Source: Oleiagrimonas sp963747595 (GTDB lineage: Bacteria > Pseudomonadota > Gammaproteobacteria > Xanthomonadales > Rhodanobacteraceae). Taken from it: DNA of 64,000 nt. The position numbers were made by a program, and so were the translations under genes. Below are positions 27,062 through 36,248 of the stretch, piece by piece (the first letter of the stretch is position 1; each line of letters opens with the position of its first letter). The notes under the pieces are model-generated. The model was given only the letters and a program-made list of their open reading frames with translations. It ran no database searches and was not told the DNA's origin. Location: contig CAVVFO010000003.1 in the NCBI GenBank assembly GCA_963747595.1, forward strand, positions 62,001 to 126,000, written 5' to 3'.

Positions 27062-29593
27062 ATGGACAGCATGGACACTTCCGCATCGACGCGTGACATG
27101 CGTGCCTCGCGCATGCGGCCCCCCTGGTGGTTCGCATTGGCCGGTCGCCTGATCCGGCCGTTTATCCGTATCAAGCGCGATCCGGCCGAGCCGGCGTCCC
27201 TCCTGCAACCGGATCGACCGGTGTGCTACATCATCGAGCGGCACGGATTGTCCGATGCGCTGATCCTGGAGCGCGCCTGCCGCGAGGCGGGCCTGCCCAA
27301 TCCGATGCAGGCCATGCGCGGGTCCATTCTGCGCCGCCGCCGCGCCATGCTCGCGTTGATGCGGCGCGATGGGCTGCTGGTAGGACGCACCCGCAGGCAC
27401 ACCCCGCACGAAGCGTTGCACCAGCTGTTGCACACGGTGCGTCGCAGTGCCGGCGAGGATGTGCAGCTGGTTCCGGTCTCCATCTATGTAGGTCGCGCGC
27501 CGGCGCGCGATACCGGCTGGTTCCGTGAGCTTTTTTCCGAAGACTGGGTGATGGTGGGCCACTTCCGGCGTCTGCTGGCCATGCTGCTGACCGGCCGCGG
27601 CACCATCGTGCATTTTTCCCCGCCAATCAGCTTGCGCCAGGTGCTGGACGAATCCGGCAGCCAGGACGACGAGCGCCTCACCCGCAAGCTGGCACGCGTG
27701 TTGCGCGTGCATTTCCGGCGCATTCGTGCCGCCGTCATCGGCCCGGACCTGTCGCACCGGCGCACGGTGGTGGACAGCGTGCTGGATGCCGAACCTGTGC
27801 GCTCCGCGATCGCCGCCTCGGCGACGCGGGAGAATATCTCCAGGGCAAAAGCCTACAAGCGCGCGCGACGCATGGTGCTGGAGATCGCTGCGGACTATTC
27901 GCATCCGGTGGTGCGGTCGGCATCGGTGCTGCTGTCATGGTTCTGGAACAAGCTGTACGACGGCGTCACCCTGCATCACTTCGACCAGGCCCGGGCCGCC
28001 GCACCGGGGCACGAAGTGATCTACGTGCCATCGCACCGCAGTCATGCCGACTACATGCTGATGTCGTACCAACTGCACCAGTCCGGCGTGGTCATTCCGC
28101 ATATCGCCGCCGGCGTGAACCTGAACCTGCCGGTGGTAGGGTCGATCCTGCGCCGCGGCGGTGCGTTCTTCATCCGTCGCAGCTTTCGCGGCAACGCGCT
28201 GTATTCGGTGGTCTTCAACGAATACCTGGCGCAGTTGGTGGATCGCGGCGTGCCGCTGGAGTACTTCATCGAGGGCGGCCGCTCGCGCACGGGCCGCCTG
28301 CTGGCACCACGCTCGGGCATGCTGGCGATGACGGTGCGCGCGTTCCTGCGTGCACCGCGCCGTCCGGTGCTGTTCCAGCCGGTCTACATCGGCTATGAGA
28401 AGCTGATGGAAGGCAAGGCCTACATCGGCGAGCTGTCCGGCAAGCCGAAAGAAAAGGAATCGTTGCTGGGCCTGCTGCGGGCCAGCAAGGTGTTGCGCCA
28501 GCAGTACGGCCACGTGGCGCTGTCGTTCGGCGAGCCCATCGAGCTGACGCCGCTGCTGGATGCCGCCGAGCCGGACTGGCGCCATGCGCTGGATGATCCC
28601 GAGGCCAAGCCGGAATGGCTCAACCCGCTGGTCGACCAGCTGGCCGAGCGCATCCAGATCCATACCAATGCGGCGGCCCACGTCAATCCCATCAATCTGC
28701 TGGCGCTGGTATTGCTGGCCACCCCCAAGCACGCCATGGCCGAGGCCGACCTGCTGGGGCAGCTGGAGCTGACGGTAGCCATGCTGAGGGCGCTGCCCTA
28801 TTCCGAGCGGGCCACCGTGACCAGCGATGCGCCGGCCGAGATCATCGCCCATGGCGAGCGCATGGGCTGGATCCGTCGCGTGCGGCATACGCTGGGCGAC
28901 GTCCTGACGGCCGATAACGAGCAGGCAGTGCTCCTGAGCTACTTCCGCAACAACGTGCTGCATCTCATTGCCGGTGCCGCCTGGGTGGCGTGCTGTTTTC
29001 TCAACAACCGGCGCATGTCACGCGCCTCGATCCTGCGTCTGGGCCGCATCATCTACCCGTTCGTTCAGGGCGAGTTGTTCCTGCGCTGGACGCCGGAGGA
29101 ATTCGATGGAGTGCTCGATTCCACGCTGGAGTTCTTCATCGCGCGCGGACAGCTGGCCACCAGCGGCAGCGGCCGTCTGCTGCAGCGCGGACCGGGTCAG
29201 GAGGATGGTGCCTATCAGTTGCGGGTGATTGCACGCAATCTGCTGCAGGCCTTCGAGCGCTACTACATCGCCATCGCCGCGCTGGTGAAGAATGGTCCCG
29301 GCATGCTCTCCGGCGGCGAGCTGGAAAGCATCTGCACCATGACCGCGCAGCGGCTGAGTCTCCTGCACGAGCTGAACGCGCCCGAATTCTTCGACAAGGC
29401 GTTGTTCCGTGGTTTCATCCGCAAGCTGCGGGATCTGGATATCATCCGCACTGATGCCGATGGCAAGATCGATTTCGATCCAAGCCTGGCCGAGGTGGTG
29501 AAGGACGCCCGTGTGGTGCTTTCGCGCGAGGTGCGTCATTCCATCCTGAAGATCACGCCCGGCGGCGACGAGACCGAGGCAGGCGAATCGTAG
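27062..29593 (+). CDS. plsB: Glycerol-3-phosphate 1-O-acyltransferase
   Basis: Inner-membrane enzyme that acylates sn-glycerol 3-phosphate at position 1, the first step of phospholipid synthesis; gpsA in this window makes its substrate. 843 aa, near the E. coli length of about 807. Acyltransferase block I is HRSHADYML (H-x4-D), block II GAFFIRRSFRGN, block III FIEGGRSRTGR and block IV VLFQPVYIGYEK. In-frame ATGs at 27071, 27098 and 27113 are alternative starts, none with a clear ribosome site. The C-terminal half is the usual PlsB extension. Confidence 0.95.
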   Translation: MDSMDTSASTRDMRASRMRPPWWFALAGRLIRPFIRIKRDPAEPASLLQPDRPVCYIIERHGLSDALILERACREAGLPNPMQAMRGSILRRRRAMLALMRRDGLLVGRTRRHTPHEALHQLLHTVRRSAGEDVQLVPVSIYVGRAPARDTGWFRELFSEDWVMVGHFRRLLAMLLTGRGTIVHFSPPISLRQVLDESGSQDDERLTRKLARVLRVHFRRIRAAVIGPDLSHRRTVVDSVLDAEPVRSAIAASATRENISRAKAYKRARRMVLEIAADYSHPVVRSASVLLSWFWNKLYDGVTLHHFDQARAAAPGHEVIYVPSHRSHADYMLMSYQLHQSGVVIPHIAAGVNLNLPVVGSILRRGGAFFIRRSFRGNALYSVVFNEYLAQLVDRGVPLEYFIEGGRSRTGRLLAPRSGMLAMTVRAFLRAPRRPVLFQPVYIGYEKLMEGKAYIGELSGKPKEKESLLGLLRASKVLRQQYGHVALSFGEPIELTPLLDAAEPDWRHALDDPEAKPEWLNPLVDQLAERIQIHTNAAAHVNPINLLALVLLATPKHAMAEADLLGQLELTVAMLRALPYSERATVTSDAPAEIIAHGERMGWIRRVRHTLGDVLTADNEQAVLLSYFRNNVLHLIAGAAWVACCFLNNRRMSRASILRLGRIIYPFVQGELFLRWTPEEFDGVLDSTLEFFIARGQLATSGSGRLLQRGPGQEDGAYQLRVIARNLLQAFERYYIAIAALVKNGPGMLSGGELESICTMTAQRLSLLHELNAPEFFDKALFRGFIRKLRDLDIIRTDADGKIDFDPSLAEVVKDARVVLSREVRHSILKITPGGDETEAGES

Positions 29594-29630
29594 CGCGGAT
29601 CAAGGAGCACGAGCGACGGAGCCGCCGTAC
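29590..29630. repeat. Dispersed intergenic repeat, short copy (R1)
   Basis: Begins GTAGCGCGGATCAAGGAGCA and contains AGCGACGGAGCCGCC, the hallmark strings of the family seen also near 30.6, 32.5, 35.3 and 49.8 kb. It sits between plsB and ubiE. Confidence 0.5.
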
Positions 29631-29686
29631 GCGAACGGCGCGATGATCATCCGCTGGCTTTGCGGCATTCGTGTAGCATGCGATCC

Positions 29687-30442
29687 ATGAGCAAACCTCA
29701 AGACACCACCACCCATTTCGGCTTCCGCGATGTGCCCACCGGCGACAAGCAGAAGCTGGTCGGCCAGGTTTTCACGTCCGTGGCGCGCAACTATGACGTC
29801 ATGAATGACCTGATGTCCTTTGGCGTTCACCGCTTGTGGAAACGTCATTTCGTTGCCGTCAGCGGCGTGCGCAAAGGGGATCGCGTACTGGATCTGGCCG
29901 GCGGCACCGGCGATATCGCTGCGCTGCTGAAGCCTGTGGTCGGCGATCGCGGCGAAATCGTGGTGGGCGACATCAATGCCGCGATGTTGCGGGTGGGCCG
30001 TGACCGCCTGACCGACCGGGGTGTGGTGAAGGGCCTGCGCTGGGTACAGATGAATGCCGAGGCCCTGCCGTTTCCGGATGGCAGCTTCGATGCGGTCAGC
30101 ATCGCCTTCGGTCTGCGCAATGTCACCGACAAGGACACCGCGCTGGCCGAGATGTGTCGCGTGCTCAAACCCGGTGGCCGGGCGCTGGTGCTGGAGTTCT
30201 CCAGGGTACGCAACGCGGCGTTCGGCAAGCTCTATGACCTGCATTCCTTCCAGGTGTTGCCGCGCCTGGGCCGGCTGATCGCCGGCGATGCCGACAGCTA
30301 CCGTTATCTCGCCGAATCCATCCGCAAGCATCCGGATCAGGCGACGCTGGCGGGAATGATGGAGGCCGCTGGCTTCGGTCACGTCGAGGTACGCAACCTC
30401 AGCGGCGGCATTGTCGCCATCCACCGCGGTTACAAGCTGTAA
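29687..30442 (+). CDS. ubiE: Ubiquinone/menaquinone biosynthesis C-methyltransferase
   Basis: SAM-dependent C-methyltransferase acting on 2-polyprenyl-6-methoxybenzoquinol in ubiquinone synthesis (and demethylmenaquinol where present). 251 aa from the ATG at 29687 (MSKPQDTTTHFGF). Motif I is VLDLAGGTGDIA. Family signatures YDVMNDLMSFGVHRLWK and IAFGLRNVTDKD are intact, and the C-terminus GGIVAIHRGYK is typical. It stands downstream of plsB, with a repeat element on each side. Confidence 0.96.
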   Translation: MSKPQDTTTHFGFRDVPTGDKQKLVGQVFTSVARNYDVMNDLMSFGVHRLWKRHFVAVSGVRKGDRVLDLAGGTGDIAALLKPVVGDRGEIVVGDINAAMLRVGRDRLTDRGVVKGLRWVQMNAEALPFPDGSFDAVSIAFGLRNVTDKDTALAEMCRVLKPGGRALVLEFSRVRNAAFGKLYDLHSFQVLPRLGRLIAGDADSYRYLAESIRKHPDQATLAGMMEAAGFGHVEVRNLSGGIVAIHRGYKL

Positions 30443-30545
30443 CCCCATCTCGTTTTTGCATGTCGATACCGGGCGCTGCACGACTCTGGGCGGGTTCTGT
30501 CCTCTCCATGGCCTTAAACACCGGAAGATCGCCCGCGACTGCGCC

Positions 30546-30656
30546 CTGCAGGATGGATCGAGGAGCGGTCAGCGACGGATCTGCTGCCAGCGGAAAGATT
30601 GGTGGGTGATCGGCAAGCGAGCGGATCCGTCACCTGCATTCCATGATCCGCCCTGC
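30546..30656. repeat. Dispersed intergenic repeat (R2)
   Basis: Two inverted arms: GGATCGAGGAGCGG...AGCGACGGATCTGC and, opposed, GCGGATCCGTCACCTGCATT...GATCCGCCCTGC. It fills most of the 309-bp gap between ubiE and rdgC; the remainder contains only the presumed rdgC promoter. Confidence 0.55.
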
Positions 30657-30751
30657 CCGCATCTTTCGGCGTGGGCGCGGTATGATGCCGGCCCGCTTTC
30701 GACCGATCCGGTAATGGCCGCGGTCGGCGTTTTGTACCTCATGGATACCGC

Positions 30752-31669
30752 ATGTTCTTCAAGAATCTGACCCTGTTCCGTTTTTCCGCATCCGTGGCCG
30801 AGGATCTGCAGCGTCTGGAGGACGCGCTGGACTCGCAGCGGCTGCGCGAGTGCGGCGCCATGGAAATGGGCACCCGCGGTTTCATCTCGCCCGCGGGGCG
30901 CGAGCACGAGGCGCTGACCCACGCGGTGGGCCACCATACGCTGATGACCATCGCCAGCGAGGACAAGCTGTTGCCCGCCGCGGTGGTCAATGAGGAACTG
31001 GCACGCAAGGTGCGCGCCATCGCCGAAGAAGAGGACCGGCGGATCGGCGGCCGCGAGCGCAAGCGGCTCAAGGACGACCTGATCAACCAGCTGCTGCCGC
31101 GCGCCTTCGTGCGGACCTCGCGGCAGTCGCTGTATGCCGACCGCAAGAATGGCTGGCTGGTGCTGGACACCTCCAGTCGCAAGTCGGCGGAGAACAGCCT
31201 GAGCACGCTGCGCGAGGCTATGGGCAGCTTCCCTGCCGTACCGCTGGCGCCGGAAACCTCGCCGCGGCAGAGCATGACCGACTGGCTGTCCGGCACGGAT
31301 CTTCCGGCTGGTCTCGAACTGGGCGACGAATGCGAACTGCGCGATCCGGCCAATGCCGGCGGCGCGGTGGTGCGTTGCCGGCATCAGGAACTGGAAAGCG
31401 ACGAGATCCGCGAGCATCTTCGCGGCGGCAAGCAGGTGTTCCAGCTGGGTCTGGTCTATGACGGGCGTATGGCCTTCGTGCTGGGCGAGGATCTGGTGCT
31501 GCGCAAGCTGCGCTTCCTGGATGTGGTGACCGACGAACTGGACGACAGCCAGACCGATTCGGCCGAGGCCGAGATGGACGCACGTTTCTCGTTGATGACA
31601 CTGGAAGTGGAGCGTCTGCTGGGCAAGCTGGAGGAGTGGTTCGGCCTGCCCCGGCCGGCCGACGCCTGA
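30752..31669 (+). CDS. rdgC: Recombination-associated protein RdgC
   Basis: Nucleoid-associated, ring-forming DNA-binding protein that limits RecA filament loading. 305 aa, the family's usual length. N-terminus MFFKNLTLFRF. Conserved blocks include GFISPAG near residue 43, LLPAAVVNEEL near 75 and a C-terminal end rich in acidic residues followed by MTLEVERLLGKLEEWFG. Its stop lies 38 bp before the YgjP-like gene, so the two may be co-transcribed. RdgC suits a genome also carrying Rep. Confidence 0.95.
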   Translation: MFFKNLTLFRFSASVAEDLQRLEDALDSQRLRECGAMEMGTRGFISPAGREHEALTHAVGHHTLMTIASEDKLLPAAVVNEELARKVRAIAEEEDRRIGGRERKRLKDDLINQLLPRAFVRTSRQSLYADRKNGWLVLDTSSRKSAENSLSTLREAMGSFPAVPLAPETSPRQSMTDWLSGTDLPAGLELGDECELRDPANAGGAVVRCRHQELESDEIREHLRGGKQVFQLGLVYDGRMAFVLGEDLVLRKLRFLDVVTDELDDSQTDSAEAEMDARFSLMTLEVERLLGKLEEWFGLPRPADA

Positions 31670-31707
31670 CCTCATTCCATCCGAATTCGACCCGAGTGTT
31701 GGCAGGC

Positions 31708-32484
31708 ATGGCCCGCGAACCGATACAACCCGACTGGCTGGAGTTGCCCACGGCGAGCGGTGGCGTGCTCAAGGTGCTCAAGACCGCGCACCCCCGCGCC
31801 CGTCGCCTGCGTCTGACGGTGACGCCCAAAGGTGCGCGACTGAGCTATCCGCGCGGCACGCCGGCGGCGCAGATGACGGCGTTCCTGCGCCAGCACGCCG
31901 ATTGGCTGCAGCGGCATCTGGACGACATCGAGGCGCGGCAGCGCAGCCTGCCCGCGTTGCGTGTCGGGCGGCCGGTGGAGATCACGTTGCGCGGAGAGCC
32001 GGTGCAGTTGACCTGGGCCGAGGGGCCATATCCACGCGTCGATCATCGAGGCGATACGCTGTGCCTGATCCTGCCGCACCTCAAGCCACGCGCCTTGCCG
32101 GTGGCCCACGGATTGCTTGCGGACTGCATGGAGCGCCAGATTCGCCGCGACATCGCCCGCTGGCTGCCGCAATACGTGCCGCAGATCGATGCCGCCCCAA
32201 CGGCGCTGCGCGTACGGCCGCTGAAAAGTCTGTGGGGCAGTCTGGATACGCGCGACCGCATCAATCTGGATTTGGCCCTGGCGCTGGCACCGCCGGCCGC
32301 GCTGCGCTATGTGCTGGTGCACGAGCTGTGTCACCTGCGTGTGCGCAATCATTCACCGCGGTTCTGGCGGCAGGTGGAGGCGCTGTTCCCGGACTGGCGC
32401 ACTCAGCGCGCCTGGTTGCGCGTCAACGGTGGCACGTTGAAGCTGGAGATGGAGCGCCTGATCGCCGACGTCGCCGACGCTTGA
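31708..32484 (+). CDS. YgjP-like zinc metallopeptidase-fold hydrolase
   Basis: M48/SprT-related metalloprotein (DUF45, YgjP group), 258 aa from the ATG at 31708, behind GGCAGG. The zinc motif is HELCH in LVHELCHLRVRNHSPRFW, with the third ligand His in NHSPRFW. An N-terminal ferredoxin-like region (about 25-110) contains RLRLTVTPKGARLSYPRG. Relatives include a reported UTP pyrophosphatase and putative peptidases, so the substrate is uncertain. It follows rdgC closely and may share its transcript. Confidence 0.85.
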   Translation: MAREPIQPDWLELPTASGGVLKVLKTAHPRARRLRLTVTPKGARLSYPRGTPAAQMTAFLRQHADWLQRHLDDIEARQRSLPALRVGRPVEITLRGEPVQLTWAEGPYPRVDHRGDTLCLILPHLKPRALPVAHGLLADCMERQIRRDIARWLPQYVPQIDAAPTALRVRPLKSLWGSLDTRDRINLDLALALAPPAALRYVLVHELCHLRVRNHSPRFWRQVEALFPDWRTQRAWLRVNGGTLKLEMERLIADVADA

Positions 32485-32500
32485 CAGGCACACCGGCCGG

Positions 32501-32612
32501 CCCAGGAGCGGCAGCGACGGAGCCATCCATCGACGGACAGGTGCAGAGTTGCGGCAGGCAGGGGATCTCGCATTGCTCCTGACCGAAGGGCCTCCCTTGT
32601 GAAGTGATCCGC
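32501..32612. repeat. Dispersed intergenic repeat (R3)
   Basis: Contains GGAGCGGCAGCGACGGAGCC on the left and GCTCCTGACCGAAGGG...GTGATCCGCGCC on the right, the same two arms as the copies at 35.3 and 49.8 kb. It lies between the convergent YgjP-like and hydrolase genes. Confidence 0.55.
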
Positions 32613-32678
32613 GCCGCGAACTGCAATGCGCAGCAGCGCCCGTTTGATGCTTCACGCTTTTTTTCGAATCCCGCCGAT

Positions 32679-33668
32679 TCAGTGCTTCAGCACGAACCCC
32701 TGGATGATGCGTGCGGTTTCCTTGGGCTGTTCCAGTTGCGGCATGTGGCCGCAGTGATTGATGACGGTCGCACCAATGTCCGGCGAATGGGTGAGGCCCG
32801 AGCGCAGCGTGTTCAACGCGGAGATGTCGGTGACCTTGTCCTGTCGGCACCAGATGCCGGTGACCGGCATGGTCAGCTTGCCAAGGTCCGCATCCAGCGC
32901 ATCGGAATGGCCGCTGCGGTCCAGCGGCTGAAACGCTTCCTGCAGGAAGGCATGGCTGGCCTTGTTGCGCTCCACCCGCACGTCGACGAAGCGCCCCGGC
33001 ACCTGCGGCGGCTTGGCGAAAAGCAGCCGCTGCAGGCGGTGGAAGCCGGCCTTGCTTTCGAACAGGTACGGGTTGTGGCCAGTCTGTGCCTGGTGTGAGA
33101 AAGCGTTGGGTTTTGCCGACAGGCCGAAGCTGTCCATCAGCACCAGTCCGGAGACGGTCTGCGGGTGTTCGGCCGCATAGATGCCGGCGATGGCGCCGCC
33201 CATGGACTGGCCCACCAGCGTGAAGGAGCGCAAGCCCAGCGTATGCACGAATGCGTACAGGCGGTGTGCCTGGAGCTTGACGCTGTAGCTGGCGCCGGCC
33301 AGGCGGGTGGAATCGCCCCAACCGGGAAGGTCGGGAATGATCACGTGGAAGTGTGGCGTCAGCTGCTTGGCAGTCTTCAGCCATACACTGCGGTTGGCAT
33401 CGTATCCATGCAGCAGCATGATGGTCGGGCCCGTGCCGCCTTCGTCATACACCCAGTGCGTGCGGCCAATCTGCACGCCGTGTGTGGACAGTCCGGCTGC
33501 CTCGGCCTGCTGCCAGTTCCCGGCCTGCATCAGCCATTGCGGCGCCAGAAGGTAGGTTCCGCCACCGAGCACCACTACGATCCCCACCAACACCAGAAGC
33601 AGTTTCAATCGACGCAGCAGCAACTGCTTCCAGATCGGACGGGCATGGGGAGCAACGGGTCGGGTCAT
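32679..33668 (-). CDS. Membrane-anchored alpha/beta-hydrolase
   Basis: 329 aa from the ATG at 33668; upstream extension to 33839 is unlikely. An Arg-rich start and one membrane segment (about residues 22-44) anchor it, leaving the hydrolase domain outside the cytoplasm. LLHGYDANRSVW is the oxyanion loop, GQSMGGAIAG carries the nucleophile (Ser near residue 158), GIWCRQDKV the acid and NHCGHMPQLE the histidine. Resembles monoacylglycerol lipases and LipH-type esterases; substrate unknown. Downstream of the sigma/anti-sigma pair on the same strand, 136 bp on. Confidence 0.87.
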   Translation of the reverse strand: MTRPVAPHARPIWKQLLLRRLKLLLVLVGIVVVLGGGTYLLAPQWLMQAGNWQQAEAAGLSTHGVQIGRTHWVYDEGGTGPTIMLLHGYDANRSVWLKTAKQLTPHFHVIIPDLPGWGDSTRLAGASYSVKLQAHRLYAFVHTLGLRSFTLVGQSMGGAIAGIYAAEHPQTVSGLVLMDSFGLSAKPNAFSHQAQTGHNPYLFESKAGFHRLQRLLFAKPPQVPGRFVDVRVERNKASHAFLQEAFQPLDRSGHSDALDADLGKLTMPVTGIWCRQDKVTDISALNTLRSGLTHSPDIGATVINHCGHMPQLEQPKETARIIQGFVLKH

Positions 33669-33804
33669 GCGGCAACTCGTATGGGCGGCAATGGTGGGCC
33701 AGTGTACTGACAGCCCCGTAAGGCGAATGTTCAGCAAGGGCGGCGGTCGAATGACTGCCGGTGGCCCGGAAGCGCGTGATGCCGTCGACCGGCGACCCTG
33801 ATGG

Positions 33805-34575
33805 CTACGGAGCACGCAGCGCTGGCCGCGTCGAAGCACGCAGTGCAGCCAGCTGGCGTGGCGGCGCGTTGCCTTCGATGGCGCGTTTCCAGGCCCGGGC
33901 GACGTCGATCAGTGGCTTGCGGTTGTCGCGATTGGTCAGTACCACCATGGAACCATGCTCGAGCGGCACCTCCATGCCGTGCCAACCCTCACGTGTGAAG
34001 CGGCGTTCGCTGCGCACCTGCTTGTGCGGCATGTACAACACCACCACCGGTTCGCCCCCGGCCCGGGTCACCAGATGCACGGCCTCGTACGGGCCGACGA
34101 TGCAGCGGCGCACGTACGTGGTATCGGCGGGAATCGGGCCGGGGAGGCTGAGCCCACGGTCGGCGAAGTCGGCCACGATCATGGCATCGGCGACCGGCCG
34201 CACCAGTTTCAGCGACGCCATTTCCGGCGGCATGTGGGCCACCGCCAAATTCGCCAGGTGTTGCCCATGCCCCGCTCGCCGCCAGATCAGGCCGCCGCCG
34301 GCGAGCACCAGCAGTACGCATGCGGCCAAGGCCAGTACATGGCGGCGCCCGTGGCGGCGATGCTGGCGCATAGCGGTGGCCTGTGCCAGCAGCACGCGGT
34401 CCGCCAGGCCATCGGGCACGTCCACGGTCAGCGACTGGCGCAATGTTTGCTCGAAGCTCTGCGCCTCTCGCCAGGCCGCGGCACAGGTGCGGCAGCTGTC
34501 GCGATGACCGATGAAGCCGGCATCGTGTGAGCCCGGCTCGGCGCCCAGCTGACGGCGGAACTCAAGGCAGTTCAT
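33805..34575 (-). CDS. Zinc anti-sigma factor, DUF3379-like
   Basis: 256 aa. The N-terminus has the ZAS signature: Cys3, then HRDSCRTC with His24, Cys28 and Cys31. A membrane segment follows at about residues 79-98, and the C-terminal 150 residues are extracytoplasmic (ADAMIVADFADRG and VVLYMPHKQVRSERR). The gene start overlaps the end of the ECF sigma gene by 14 bp, which indicates translational coupling and a sigma/anti-sigma pair. The outer domain presumably senses the inducing signal; signal unknown. Confidence 0.87.
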   Translation of the reverse strand: MNCLEFRRQLGAEPGSHDAGFIGHRDSCRTCAAAWREAQSFEQTLRQSLTVDVPDGLADRVLLAQATAMRQHRRHGRRHVLALAACVLLVLAGGGLIWRRAGHGQHLANLAVAHMPPEMASLKLVRPVADAMIVADFADRGLSLPGPIPADTTYVRRCIVGPYEAVHLVTRAGGEPVVVLYMPHKQVRSERRFTREGWHGMEVPLEHGSMVVLTNRDNRKPLIDVARAWKRAIEGNAPPRQLAALRASTRPALRAP

Positions 34576-35110
34576 GCGGCACCCCGGGTGTCCGATCCTG
34601 CATGAGCGCCTTCAGTTTCTGGCGGGCACGGAATAATTGAGTCATCACGGCACCGGGCTTTTCGCCCAGTTCATCGGCAATTTCCTGGCAGCTGAAACCA
34701 CCCAGCACCTGCAGCAGCAAAGGTTCGCGATACTTCGGCGGCAGTTGCTGCATGGCATGACGAATGTCCGCGGCGCTGCCATGACGCTCCGGATCCGACC
34801 AGAGGGTCTCGTCGGCCACGCTGTGGTCCTCGATGTCCACGACCTCCAGCCGCTTGCGCTCGTACAGGCGCGCGTGTTCACGCCGCAGGATGGTCAGCAG
34901 CCATGGCCGTGCTGCCTCGGCATCGCGCAGCGCGTGCAGGTTCTTCCAGGCGCGCAGCAGCGTTTCCTGCACCAGATCCTGGGCCAGCGCATCCCTGCCG
35001 CACAGCCACAATGCAAACCGGTACAGACCCGCCGCGTGCGCGCGGGCCAGGGCGTCGAACTGGCGCTGTTTGCTGTCCACGCGTGGGAAGACCGGCTTTT
35101 CCCGGGGCAT
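34562..35110 (-). CDS. ECF-family RNA polymerase sigma factor
   Basis: 182 aa, with GGAGTG 4 bp before the ATG. Region 2 is LCGRDALAQDLVQETLLRAW, the core-binding and -10 recognition helix. Region 4 is LPPKYREPLLLQVLGGFSCQEIADELG, with the helix-turn-helix and GAVMTQLFRARQKLKAL. There is no region 3 or region 1, as expected for ECF factors. Transcribed first, then the anti-sigma. A repeat element lies upstream. Its targets are not visible in this window. Confidence 0.92.
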   Translation of the reverse strand: MPREKPVFPRVDSKQRQFDALARAHAAGLYRFALWLCGRDALAQDLVQETLLRAWKNLHALRDAEAARPWLLTILRREHARLYERKRLEVVDIEDHSVADETLWSDPERHGSAADIRHAMQQLPPKYREPLLLQVLGGFSCQEIADELGEKPGAVMTQLFRARQKLKALMQDRTPGVPHELP

Positions 35111-35211
35111 CTTTCACTCCGTGCGCAACGCAATGGATCGGTACCGGATCAGGTTCCGTCTCTTGATCGCATCTCACGATGAAGCGGCATCGCGTGCAGC
35201 GGGCATGCCGC

Positions 35212-35345
35212 GTAGGGCGGCTCAATCCCACAAGGGGACTTTCTTCGGTCGGGAGCAACGCGACGGAGCCGCCTGCTTGCCAGAAGATGGGGTCGTTAAT
35301 TCAAGCAGGCGGATCCGTCCACTGACGTTCCTTGATCCGCCCTAC
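35212..35345. repeat. Dispersed intergenic repeat, complete copy (R4)
   Basis: 134 bp with perfect 9-bp terminal inverted repeats GTAGGGCGG / CCGCCCTAC and an inner 11-bp pair CCGCCTGCTTG / CAAGCAGGCGG. The arm GGGAGCAACGCGACGGAGCC and its flank (35251-35281) match the copy at 49730-49760 over 31 bases without a mismatch. Lies between parB and the sigma factor gene. Confidence 0.75.
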
Positions 35346-35370
35346 GCGAATGCGTTGTGCTGCAGCCGCG

Positions 35371-36234
35371 TCAGCGCATCTTTTCCAGAATGCCGTCCAG
35401 CTCGTCCAGGCTGTGATAATGAATCACCAGTTTGCCGCGGCCGCCGCGGCCCTGCGCCAGCTCCACGCGCGCGGCCAGACGTTCGGACAGATCCCGCTCC
35501 AGCGACTGGATGTCGGCGTCGCGCGGTTTGCCGGCTGTGGCGCGTTTGTTGCTCCCACCGCCCTGGGCGCGGCGGGCGGCCTCTTCCAGTTCGCGGACCG
35601 ACCAGCCCAGGCGCGAGGCCTGCAGCGCCAGCGGCCGGGCCACTTCCTCGGGCAAGGTCAGCAGACAGCGGGCATGGCCCATCTCCAGCTTGCCCTCGTC
35701 CAGCAGCGTACGGATGGCTTCGGGCAGTTCCATCAGCCGCAGCAGGTTGGAGACCGCGGCACGGGAACGCCCCACGGCATCCGCGGCCTGTTGATGGGTA
35801 AGCTCGAATTCCTCGATCAGCCGTGCCAGTGCCTGCGCTTCCTCCAGCGCGGTCAACTCCTCGCGCTGGATGTTCTCGATCAGCGCCATGGCCAGCACGG
35901 ATTGTTCCGGTACGTCCTTGACCAGGGCCGGTATCTCGTCGAGGCTGGCGCGCTGTGCGGCACGCCAGCGGCGCTCGCCGGCAATCAACTCGTACGTGCG
36001 CGCGCCCACGGCACGCACCACCACGGGCTGGATCAGGCCCTGGGCCTTGATCGAATCGGCCAGCTCATCCAGCGCCTCGTCGTTCCAGTGACGCCGCGGC
36101 TGGTACTTGCCGGGGCGGATGGACCCGACCTTCAGCGTGCGCAGCTGGCCATCGTTTTCGCTGACGGATGCACCGCCCTCCTCGCTGCCGAGCAGAGCGT
36201 CCAGACCACGTCCGAGACCGCGTTTTTTTGCCAT
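35371..36234 (-). CDS. parB: Chromosome partitioning protein ParB
   Basis: parS-binding CTPase clamp that spreads along DNA and loads SMC. 287 aa. N-terminus KKRGLGRGLDALLG. The CTP-binding box GERRWRA is near residue 106 and the IENIQREELTALEEA block follows. The helix-turn-helix is THQQAADAVGRSRAAVSNLLRL. It starts 14 bp after the parA stop. No parS consensus (TGTTNCACGTGNAACA) is visible in the window, so parS lies elsewhere. Confidence 0.96.
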   Translation of the reverse strand: MAKKRGLGRGLDALLGSEEGGASVSENDGQLRTLKVGSIRPGKYQPRRHWNDEALDELADSIKAQGLIQPVVVRAVGARTYELIAGERRWRAAQRASLDEIPALVKDVPEQSVLAMALIENIQREELTALEEAQALARLIEEFELTHQQAADAVGRSRAAVSNLLRLMELPEAIRTLLDEGKLEMGHARCLLTLPEEVARPLALQASRLGWSVRELEEAARRAQGGGSNKRATAGKPRDADIQSLERDLSERLAARVELAQGRGGRGKLVIHYHSLDELDGILEKMR

Positions 36235-36248
36235 GGAAAGGTCCTAAA

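Noticed and set aside
26731..27096. 121-codon plus-strand frame in the gap before plsB
   Set aside because: It contains the strong terminator hairpin and runs into the plsB start in another frame; no support as a gene.
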